DNA of 64,000 nucleotides from Catellatospora sichuanensis (GTDB taxonomy: Bacteria > Actinomycetota > Actinomycetes > Mycobacteriales > Micromonosporaceae). The notes under the pieces were generated by a model, which was given only the letters and a program-made list of their open reading frames with translations, did no database searches and was not told the origin of the DNA. The stretch lies in the NCBI RefSeq assembly GCF_007483665.1, contig NZ_VIQO01000014.1, positions 186,001 through 250,000 of the forward strand. The letters are read 5' to 3'. Positions 44,041 to 64,000 of the stretch are shown in pieces. The translations under genes were made by a program, and so were the position numbers. How positions within the stretch are numbered: position 1 is the first letter of the stretch; the number at the start of each line of letters is the position of its first letter.

Positions 44041-45321
44041 TCAAGCACCCTCCGGGAAGGCCGCGCCGACCGCGGGGGTCGGCGTGAAGGCCGCCGGCAT
44101 GCCGATGTAGCCGTTGATCGCGCCGATGGAGGGGTAACGCCGGGTGGCCTGCTCGTCGATGACGTAGTCGGGGATGCGGCGCAGGATCTCGTCCAGCATC
44201 ACCACCGCCTCCACCTTCGCCAGGTGCGCGCCGACGCAGCGGTGCACCCCCGAACCGAACGCGACGTGCCGGTTCGGGGTGCGGTCCAGCCGCATCTCGG
44301 CAGGGCGGTCGAAGGCGGCCGGGTCCCGGTTCGCGGCGGCGAAGGCGAGCATCACCCGCTCGCCCGCCGCGATGCGCTGACCGCCGAGCTGCACGTCGCG
44401 GGTGGCCGTACGCGACATGAACTGCACCGGGGCCAGCACGCGCAGGAACTCGTCCACGGCGGTCGGCAGCAGTACCGGATCGGCGATCAGCCGGTCCCGC
44501 TCGGCGGGGTTGCGGTGCAGCCAGTGCAGCGCGTGCGACACCAGGGCGGTGGTGGTGTCCACTCCCCCGGCGACGACCAGCCCCGCGGTCGAGATGACGT
44601 GGTCCAGCGGCAGCAGCTCGCCGTCGTCGCCGGTGGCCGTGGCCAGCACGCTGACCAGGTCGTCGGCGGGCTCGGCACGGCGGGCCACGACCAGCGCACC
44701 CAGCACCGCCATCATCTCGCCGACCGCGGCCATCGCCTCCGTCCAGGTCGGGCTGCCCGGCGGCGAGTAGGTCAGCAGGTGGATGGGCCCGGCATAACGC
44801 TCCCAGTCCGACAGCGGCATTCCGAGGATGCCGAGGGTGACGATCGCCGGGACGGGGTTGGTCAGCTCGCCGACCAGATCCGCCTGCCCCTTCTCGGTGA
44901 AGCGGTCCAGGCAGGCGGCGGTGACCTGGCGGATGAACGGCTCGCGGCGGCGGGACTGCTCCGGCGACAGGGGTCCGTTGAGCAGCCGCCGGTAGACGGT
45001 GTGCAGCGGCGGATCCAGTTCCTGCGGGACGTTCAGATACGGGATCGGCGGGTTGCTGGTGCCCCGCATCGGTCCGGTCGGGTCGGTGTGGTCCTGGAAG
45101 GAGGAGAACACGCTGTGGTCGCGAAGGGCCTCCACCAGCGGCTCGTAGCCGGACACGACCCAGGTCCCGCCGTAGGCGGCGGTGTGCGCGACCGGGCACG
45201 ACGCCACGTTGCCGTCGGAGATCTCCTGCCACCGGTCGCGGTAGTCCGCGCCGTGATGGTCGAGCTCGATCGTCGGTCGTGAGGTCAGGTCGCGGACGGC
45301 GTCCGGGTGGTGTGCCTCCAT
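44041..45321 (-). CDS. Cytochrome P450
   Basis: A 426-residue bacterial class I P450. I-helix oxygen-binding motif VVAGGVDTTTAL, K-helix EFLR (ExxR), and heme loop FGSGVHRCVGAHLAK with thiolate ligand C362. Soluble, with no membrane anchor, so it needs separate ferredoxin partners, none of which is visible here. AAGGAGG precedes ATG 45321. No biosynthetic neighbours indicate the substrate; the N-terminal region (TSNPPIPYLNVPQELDPPLH) resembles P450s acting on terpenes and fatty compounds. Confidence 0.95.
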   Translation of the reverse strand: MEAHHPDAVRDLTSRPTIELDHHGADYRDRWQEISDGNVASCPVAHTAAYGGTWVVSGYEPLVEALRDHSVFSSFQDHTDPTGPMRGTSNPPIPYLNVPQELDPPLHTVYRRLLNGPLSPEQSRRREPFIRQVTAACLDRFTEKGQADLVGELTNPVPAIVTLGILGMPLSDWERYAGPIHLLTYSPPGSPTWTEAMAAVGEMMAVLGALVVARRAEPADDLVSVLATATGDDGELLPLDHVISTAGLVVAGGVDTTTALVSHALHWLHRNPAERDRLIADPVLLPTAVDEFLRVLAPVQFMSRTATRDVQLGGQRIAAGERVMLAFAAANRDPAAFDRPAEMRLDRTPNRHVAFGSGVHRCVGAHLAKVEAVVMLDEILRRIPDYVIDEQATRRYPSIGAINGYIGMPAAFTPTPAVGAAFPEGA

Positions 45322-45370
45322 GGCATCCTCCTTCTGTCACCGTCCATCATGGACTCTTGTCGAGCGGACG

Positions 45371-46621
45371 TCATGGCCTCGCCTCGCAGGCGGCGGCACG
45401 CTCGAGCAGGAACCTCCCCTCGACCGCGTTGGCGGTGAGCAGGGCGGCCTCCCGGTACGCAGTGGCCGCGTCGGCCCGGCGTCCGAGTCGGCGCAGCAGG
45501 TCCGCGCGTGTTGCCGCGGCATAGGGATACGCGGCCAGAACCGGGAAGGCGGCGAGGTCTTCGACGATCGCCAGTGCGGCCTCCGGTCCATCGGTGTACG
45601 AGACCGCCACGGCGCGGTTGAGCGCGACGACCGGCGACGGCCACCTCGCGAGTAGCAGGTCGTACAGGCCGAGCAGCTGCGGCCAGTCGGTCGCCGCCCA
45701 GGTCGGGGCCTCATCGTGGACGGCGGCGATCGCCGCGAGCACGGTATGGCGGTGCACGGGGACATGCTCCAGCGCGGTACGCAGCAGTGCCGTGCCCTCG
45801 TCGACGAGCCCGCGGTCCCACCGGGCACGGTCCTGATCCTCCAGCAGGACAAGGCGCCCGTCGGCGTCGACACGAGCCGGGCGGCGCGCCTCGCTCAGCA
45901 GCAACAGCGCGAGCAGCCCTTGGACGTCGGCGCGCCGGGGGAGCAGCATGTCGAGCATGCGGGCCAGCTCGACGGCGCGGGCGGACAGGCCGTCGCGCAC
46001 GAGCTGCGGCCCATCGGTCGCGGTGTGCCCGCCGACGTAGACGAGGTGGATGACGTCGAGCACGGCGTCGACCCGCTCGGGCAGCTCCTCGGGCCCCGGC
46101 ACCGTGTACGGGATCCGGGCCTGCTGGATCTTCTTCTTCGCCCGGGTTATGCGGGCCTGCAGGGCCGTCTCCTTGACCAGCAGGGCCCGGGCCACCTCCG
46201 CGGAGGCGAGCCCGGCGACCAGCCGGAGGGTGAGGGCGAGCTGCGTCTCGCGGGCGAGGGCGGGATGGCAGCAGGTGAAGATCAGACGCAGCCGGTCATC
46301 GGGATACCCGTCGGCCGTGTCCTGCTCCGCCTCCTCCCGGACGACGAGCAACGGCAGCTTGCGGGCGAGCACCCCCGAGCGGCGCTGGATCTCCAGGGCC
46401 CGGCGGGTGGCCACGGTGGTGAGCCACCCGCCGGGCCGGGCCGGGATGCCGGTCGACGGCCAGTGGACGAGCGCCTGGGCGTAGGCGTCCTGCACGCAGT
46501 CCTCGGCCAGGTCGAGATCGCGCGCCACCCGGGTCGTGGCCGCCAGGACGTAGGCCCACTCCTCGTGGTGCGCGGTGGCGACGGCCTTCTCGACCTCGGC
46601 CTGGGACGGAAGCGCGGGCAC
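45371..46621 (-). CDS. ECF42-type RNA polymerase sigma factor with C-terminal TPR-like domain
   Basis: A 416-residue extracytoplasmic-function sigma factor of the ECF42 group. Sigma2 and sigma4 regions occupy about residues 10-190 (DLAEDCVQDAYAQALVHWP; VARALLVKETALQARITRAKKKI). The long C-terminal domain (DUF6596/TPR-like, about 190-410, DGLSARAVELARML ... VALNRAVAVSYTDGPEAAL) replaces an anti-sigma factor. Such genes are linked to DGPF/YCII genes, and one lies directly upstream here with only 3 bases between them. It should direct transcription of that partner gene and itself. GTG 46621. Confidence 0.93.
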   Translation of the reverse strand: MPALPSQAEVEKAVATAHHEEWAYVLAATTRVARDLDLAEDCVQDAYAQALVHWPSTGIPARPGGWLTTVATRRALEIQRRSGVLARKLPLLVVREEAEQDTADGYPDDRLRLIFTCCHPALARETQLALTLRLVAGLASAEVARALLVKETALQARITRAKKKIQQARIPYTVPGPEELPERVDAVLDVIHLVYVGGHTATDGPQLVRDGLSARAVELARMLDMLLPRRADVQGLLALLLLSEARRPARVDADGRLVLLEDQDRARWDRGLVDEGTALLRTALEHVPVHRHTVLAAIAAVHDEAPTWAATDWPQLLGLYDLLLARWPSPVVALNRAVAVSYTDGPEAALAIVEDLAAFPVLAAYPYAAATRADLLRRLGRRADAATAYREAALLTANAVEGRFLLERAAACEARP

Positions 46622-46624
46622 GGG

Positions 46625-46969
46625 TCAGGACGGGACGATCGGGCGGACCTCGACGCCGCCGCCGGTGGACGGGAGGAGCCTGGCCATCCTGATCGCCTCG
46701 TCGAGGTCGGCGGCCTCGACGACGTAGTAGCCGCCGAGCACCTCCTTCGTCTCGGGGAACATCCCGTCGGTCACCGTCTGCGCCCCGGTGCCGTCGGTGC
46801 GGATCGTCGTCGCGGCGACGCTGTCGGCCAGGCGGGCGCCGCCGCGCAAGCTCGGACCGTGGGCCCGGGCGAAGCGGCCGTGCGCCTGGTGGATCTGCTC
46901 GACCTCAGCGGCGTCCGCCGCGTTGAGCTGCGCCTCGTTGTTGTAGATGAGGATCAGGTACTGGGTCAT
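46625..46969 (-). CDS. YCII/DGPF-domain protein (ECF42 partner)
   Basis: A 114-residue YCII-fold protein: opening MTQYLILIYNNEAQL, central DGMFPETKEVLGGYYVVEA and the DEAIRMARLLP helix with C-terminal VEVRPI, diagnostic of the DGPF family. YCII proteins are small ferredoxin-like folds of uncertain chemistry; DGPF proteins are the standard genomic partners of ECF42 sigma factors. AAAGG precedes ATG 46969. First gene of the two-gene operon. Confidence 0.93.
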   Translation of the reverse strand: MTQYLILIYNNEAQLNAADAAEVEQIHQAHGRFARAHGPSLRGGARLADSVAATTIRTDGTGAQTVTDGMFPETKEVLGGYYVVEAADLDEAIRMARLLPSTGGGVEVRPIVPS

Positions 46970-47136
46970 GACGATGCCTTTCGAACGGTGGCTGAGGAGG
47001 TCCCTCACAACTCCGATGATCCGGGTGATCCCGGATCGACACCCACCCCGAAACTCTCCGGGCAGGGCCCGATCGTGCAACGAACCCTGCCCTTGGAGAA
47101 CTGGCGTGGTTCCGGTCGAAGTGCCATCATCTCCTC

Positions 47137-48486
47137 ATGTTCGTCGATCGGCGTACGCTGCTGGGAGCCGGTTTGGCCGCGGTGGGCGCAGCCGTCACCG
47201 GATGCGGCGGGCCCGAGCCGGGCAGGACACCCGCCTGGGTCGAGCCCGACGTCGCGCCCGAAGCCGCCGACCTGATCCCACCGAGCGCGACCCCGACGAG
47301 CTCACCGAGCCCCTCGGTCTCGGCAAAACCCTCGAACCAGGCCGCGTACGCCGCCGACGTCACCAGGGCACTTCGCCGCCATCTGCCGGCGACTTCGCAG
47401 ACCGTGCAGCACCACGGCTTCCCCGGAGCGGTCGCCCTGGTCCTGGTCGACGGCAGGACCACCGTGCACACCGCCGTCGGCGAGGCCGTGCGCTACGACG
47501 CCGGGCCGAAACTGCTCCCCGCCGACCGGCGGGTGCCCATGCGCCCCGACTCCATCTTCGACCTGGCCTCGATCACCAAGGTCTACACCGCGATCCTGCT
47601 CCTGCAGCAGGTCGACAAGGGCAGGGTCGCGCTCGACGCACCCGTCGTCGAGTACCTGCCCGGGTTCACCGGCACCGGCAAGAACGCGGTCACCGTCGCC
47701 ATGCTGCTCACCCACACCGGCGGCCTGCCCGTCGGCGCGAAGGTCGCCGGCCTGCCCGACAGCGCCGCGCGGTGGAAGGCGGTGCTGGCCACTCCCCTGG
47801 TCTCCGGGGCGACCCCCGGCAGCACGTTCCGCTACTCCAGCGTCGGCCTCATGGTCGCCGGGAAGATCGTCGAGAAGGTCACCGGCCAACGTCTCGACCA
47901 GGCGCTCAAGACCAACCTCAGCGGCCCGCTCGGGCTGCGCGACACCGGCTTCATGCCGAACACCTGGCTGTCGGCCGGTGCGCGCAGCACCCGGCTCGTG
48001 GCCACCGACGCCCGCTCGTCCCGCGGCCTGCTGCGCGGCACCGTCCACGACGACGTCGCCAACCAGCTCGGCGGCATCGCCGGACACGCCGGCATCTTCG
48101 CCAGCGCCGCCGACGTCGCCGCGATCGGGCAGCTCCTCCTCGACGGCGGCGTCCACCGGGGCAGACGCATCCTCGCCGAAGCCACCGTGCGCAAGATGCT
48201 CACCAACGCCAACACCGGCAAGCCGGCCGTCGACCCGGAACGCCCCAACCGGACCTCCGCGCACGGCCTCGGCGTCGTGCTCGACCAGCGCTGGTTCATG
48301 GGTCGGCTCGCCGGTGCCCGCAGCTTCGGCCACACCGGTTTCGCCGGACCCTCACTCGTCGTCGACCCCACCCGCAGGCTCGTGCTCGCCCTGCTCACCA
48401 ACCGCGCCCACCCCAACTGGAGCTGGGCCGATCCCGACCCGGCCCGCGTCGCCGTGGCCGACGCCCTCGCCAAGGCCGTCGGCTGA
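47137..48486 (+). CDS. Serine beta-lactamase-fold hydrolase, Tat-type lipoprotein
   Basis: A 449-residue class C beta-lactamase/DD-peptidase-like protein. The N-terminus has a twin-arginine signal (DRRTLLGAG) ending in lipobox VTGC, then a Pro/Ser-rich linker. The catalytic S145-x-x-K is in LASITKVYT, the YxS element is Y233 in FRYSSVG and the third motif is HTGFAG. Probably an exported esterase, DD-carboxypeptidase or beta-lactamase-related hydrolase attached to the outer face of the membrane. ATG 47137. Divergent from the YCII/ECF42 operon, convergent with the SDR gene. Confidence 0.93.
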   Translation: MFVDRRTLLGAGLAAVGAAVTGCGGPEPGRTPAWVEPDVAPEAADLIPPSATPTSSPSPSVSAKPSNQAAYAADVTRALRRHLPATSQTVQHHGFPGAVALVLVDGRTTVHTAVGEAVRYDAGPKLLPADRRVPMRPDSIFDLASITKVYTAILLLQQVDKGRVALDAPVVEYLPGFTGTGKNAVTVAMLLTHTGGLPVGAKVAGLPDSAARWKAVLATPLVSGATPGSTFRYSSVGLMVAGKIVEKVTGQRLDQALKTNLSGPLGLRDTGFMPNTWLSAGARSTRLVATDARSSRGLLRGTVHDDVANQLGGIAGHAGIFASAADVAAIGQLLLDGGVHRGRRILAEATVRKMLTNANTGKPAVDPERPNRTSAHGLGVVLDQRWFMGRLAGARSFGHTGFAGPSLVVDPTRRLVLALLTNRAHPNWSWADPDPARVAVADALAKAVG

Positions 48487-48517
48487 CCGCCGGAGCCCGG
48501 CCGGTGGGCCGCGCGGA

Positions 48518-49267
48518 TCAGGTACGCAGGTACGACGCGCCGTTGAGGTCGATGATCGTGCCTGCTGCCCACTCCGCCTGCGGCGAGGCGAGCCAGTGCA
48601 CGGCGGCGGCGATCTCCTCCGGCTGGGCGACCCGGCGGAACGGGCTCTGCGCCCGGATCTCGTCGGCGCGGTCGGACTTGAGGTGGTCGCTGACCATGTC
48701 CGTCTCGACGAATCCGGGCGCGACCGCGGCGACGGCGATGCCGTAGGGGGCGAGCGCCACCGCAAGCGACTGGGTCAGCGAGTTGAGCCCGGCCTTGCTC
48801 GCGCCGTAAGCCACCTGGCCTGGTTCGCCGCGGAACGCCCCGCGCGAGGAGACGTTGACGATCCGGCCGCCGCCCTCCCGCATGTGCCGTGCGGCGCACC
48901 AGATCACGTTGGCCGCGCCGACCAGATTGGTGTCGAGGGTGACCCGCCACTGCTGCTGCCAGTCCTCGTACGACGTGTCGAAGATCGGGTGCGGGGTGAA
49001 CACACCGGCGTTGTTGACCAGCACGTCGAGTCCGCCGAGTGCCGACGCCGCACCGTCGACCATGGCGCGGACCGCTTCCGGGTCCGCCAGGTCGGCCTGG
49101 ACCACCACGTGGCCGTCGCCGGGCAGCGAGTCCCGCAGCTGCTCCGCCGAGCGGACCGACTCTCGACAATGGATCGCCACCCGGTCCCCGCCGCCCGCGA
49201 ACGCTTCCGCCACGGCCTTTCCGATACCTCGGGAGGCTCCTGTCACCAGCACTGCGCGCCCAGTCAT
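48518..49267 (-). CDS. Short-chain dehydrogenase/reductase (SDR)
   Basis: A 249-residue classical SDR of the FabG type: cofactor site LVTGASRGIGKA, NNAGVF, catalytic Ser in IVNVSSRGAF, YGASK (Tyr and Lys) and the PGFVETDM loop. The Arg after the second strand (HCRESVRS) suggests NADPH. Substrate unknown. ATG 49267 has AGGA at suitable spacing; ATG 49276 is an alternative. Divergent from the phosphotransferase gene. Confidence 0.93.
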   Translation of the reverse strand: MTGRAVLVTGASRGIGKAVAEAFAGGGDRVAIHCRESVRSAEQLRDSLPGDGHVVVQADLADPEAVRAMVDGAASALGGLDVLVNNAGVFTPHPIFDTSYEDWQQQWRVTLDTNLVGAANVIWCAARHMREGGGRIVNVSSRGAFRGEPGQVAYGASKAGLNSLTQSLAVALAPYGIAVAAVAPGFVETDMVSDHLKSDRADEIRAQSPFRRVAQPEEIAAAVHWLASPQAEWAAGTIIDLNGASYLRT

Positions 49268-49396
49268 GTCGATCATCCTGCCAGGGCACGCGCTGGTCGA
49301 CCAACCAGCCGGCGGCCTGGACCCTGCGACGTCCGTCACCGCGGTCCTCGGCGCAGCGAGACTGCGGGCGGCGCGTCGGTGTGCTGGAGTGGACCC

Positions 49397-50338
49397 GTGG
49401 ATGCCATGGACATCGCCGCGCGGTTCGATCTCGGTACGGGTGCGAAGTTGTCGGACGGTCCGGTCGCGAAGGGCCGCCAGGGTGCCGTCTGGCGGCTGGA
49501 GACGTCCGAAGGCCGCTGGGCGGTCAAGGTGCCCTTCCACCCGACCAGCGAGGACAGGATGCGTTCGGCGACCGCGTTCCATGAGGCCGCCCACGCTGCC
49601 GGGGTGCCGACACCGCAGGTGCGCCGGACGGTGGCGGGGACCGTGTTCGCCATCGTGGGGAACACGCAGGTCAGAGTGTATGAGTGGGTGGATCTGAAGG
49701 CGCCCGACCCCGGCCTCGATCCAGCGCTGGTGGGTGCGGTGGTCGCCGCCGTCCACCGGGTGCCGTTCACCGAAGACGGGCCGGTGGACCCGTGGTATCG
49801 CGAACCCGTCGGCGCCGGCCGCTGGGACGAGCTGGTCCGGCAGCTGTTCGCGGCCGGGGCTCCGTTCGCCGGACGGCTGGCCGACCTGCGCGACGAGCTG
49901 GTGGCGCTGGAGTCGTGGCTGGAGCCGCCGCTGGCGCTGCGGACCTGTCACCGCGACCTGTGGGCAGACAACGTCCTGCCCGCCGCGGACGGCGGTGTGT
50001 GCGTCATCGACTGGGAGAACAGCGGCCCGGCCGACCCGAGTCAGGAACTCGGGTGCTTGCTGTTCGAGTTCGCCCGCACCGACCCGGGCCGGGTCCGGGC
50101 GCTGACCGACGCCTACCGGCAGGCGGGCGGGCCGGGGGCGGTGAGCCGGCGCGGGCACTTCTCGATGTTGATCGCGCAGCTCGGGCACATCACGGAGATC
50201 GCCGCCACCGACTGGCTTCAGCCCAGCGCACGCTCCACGCGGCGCGCCGAATCCGCCGCGTGGATCAGCGAGGTCCTCGACGAGCCGCACACCCGCGAAC
50301 TGCTCGACTCCCTGCTGCGGGACGGCCGCGTCGACTGA
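49397..50338 (+). CDS. Aminoglycoside-phosphotransferase (APH) family kinase
   Basis: A 313-residue small-molecule kinase with the protein-kinase-like APH fold. Phosphate-binding segment AKGRQGAVWRLETSEGRWAVKV, the Brenner motif CHRDLWADNVL with catalytic D187 and Asn, and the DFG-equivalent VIDWENSG. The family phosphorylates aminoglycosides, homoserine, choline, sugars and others; the phosphoacceptor is not predictable. GTG 49397 has GGAG 7 nt upstream; ATG 49406 is an alternative. Ends 19 bases before the convergent MbtH-like gene. Confidence 0.9.
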   Translation: MDAMDIAARFDLGTGAKLSDGPVAKGRQGAVWRLETSEGRWAVKVPFHPTSEDRMRSATAFHEAAHAAGVPTPQVRRTVAGTVFAIVGNTQVRVYEWVDLKAPDPGLDPALVGAVVAAVHRVPFTEDGPVDPWYREPVGAGRWDELVRQLFAAGAPFAGRLADLRDELVALESWLEPPLALRTCHRDLWADNVLPAADGGVCVIDWENSGPADPSQELGCLLFEFARTDPGRVRALTDAYRQAGGPGAVSRRGHFSMLIAQLGHITEIAATDWLQPSARSTRRAESAAWISEVLDEPHTRELLDSLLRDGRVD

Positions 50339-50357
50339 CGCGGCCGCCCGGCACGAC

Positions 50358-50572
50358 TCAGCCCGCCGCCGCGTCCATGCGTTCGCGCAGGCTGCGCGGG
50401 CGCAGGTCGGTCCAGTTCGTCTCGACGTAGGCCAGGCACGCCTCGCGGGTGTCCTCGCCGAACACGGTGTGCCAGCCCGCCGGGACGGCCGCGAACGCGG
50501 GCCACAGCGAGTGCTGGTCCTCGTCGTTGACGAGCACGAGGTAGCGGCCGTCGGCGTCTTCGAACGGGTTGG

Positions 50573-50576
<4 letters not shown>
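50358..50576 (-). CDS. MbtH-like protein
   Basis: A 72-residue MbtH-family partner of NRPS adenylation domains. Diagnostic residues are all present: [23 protein letters not shown] and [17 protein letters not shown] with the three conserved tryptophans. It binds and activates or solubilises adenylation domains. Its ATG overlaps the stop of the NRPS (ATGA at 50573-50576) and AGGAGAAG precedes it, so it is translated with the NRPS. Confidence 0.97.

Positions 50577-64000
<13,424 letters not shown>

Noticed and set aside
44006-45340. Alternative minus-strand frame covering the P450 gene
   Set aside because: The P450 frame has the complete heme, I-helix and ExxR motifs and a strong ribosome-binding site; the other frame is Arg/Pro-rich shadow.

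Overview
The window is high-GC actinobacterial chromosome (roughly 70-75 % G+C, GTG starts common, mostly short intergenic gaps). Family-level content (XRE/DUF397 pairs, DUF574-type methyltransferase, mycothiol-dependent isomerase family, F420-dependent nitroreductase family, ECF42 sigma factor, IdeR/DmdR-type iron boxes, the AAGGGCACCTTCT hairpin terminator) fits Micromonosporaceae or a close relative. The genus cannot be fixed from the sequence alone. I saw no rRNA, tRNA, CRISPR array, transposase or phage gene.

Left part (1-20.4 kb): a truncated histidine kinase, an XRE/DUF397 regulatory pair with a perfect palindrome upstream, a small orphan protein and a methyltransferase precede a hydroxamate-siderophore region. 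That region holds an ornithine/lysine N-monooxygenase behind a near-perfect iron box (3.3-4.8 kb). After four apparently unrelated genes come a ferric-siderophore ABC importer (lipoprotein, two FecCD permeases, ATPase; 8.9-13.1 kb), a second N-monooxygenase, a hydroxyornithine-formyltransferase-like protein, an M20 deacylase and a two-subunit ABC exporter (13.2-20.4 kb). Iron-box-like sequences lie at three promoters. The exporter's two ATPase domains have complementary defects, leaving one canonical ATP site.

Middle part (20.4-50.3 kb): small independent transcription units. They include a HEAT-repeat protein, a FAD monooxygenase, TetR/ABM/methyltransferase, an RibD-type reductase, a secreted S15 peptidase, HxlR/NmrA/F420 reductase, an S9 peptidase, a mycothiol-type isomerase, a pentapeptide-like membrane protein and a PAP2 phosphatase. 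A three-gene operon (receiver-SpoIIE phosphatase, CHASE3 histidine kinase, receiver) has overlapping starts and stops. Then follow a PASTA-bearing bifunctional PBP, a P450, an ECF42 sigma factor with its YCII partner, a beta-lactamase-fold lipoprotein, an SDR and a phosphotransferase. Gene decay is visible: a 5'-truncated, frameshifted MFS gene (40.3-41.3 kb) and a decayed TPR-regulator fragment abutting a truncated small ORF (29.9-30.8 kb).

Right part (50.4-64 kb): an MbtH-like gene and the last 4475 residues of a giant NRPS, ordered E / C-A-T-E / C-A-T / C-A-T / C with no thioesterase. One adenylation domain reads DMENLGLINK, the code I recall for N-hydroxyornithine. This ties the NRPS to the monooxygenases and formyltransferase 30-45 kb away and suggests a formyl-hydroxamate tetrapeptide, possibly ending in a hydroxyornithine diketopiperazine. 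Unusually, three successive interdomain linkers of this NRPS contain palindromic repeats or minisatellite DNA read in frame. One of them is a second copy of a 76-bp palindromic element that also sits between two genes at 7.75 kb.
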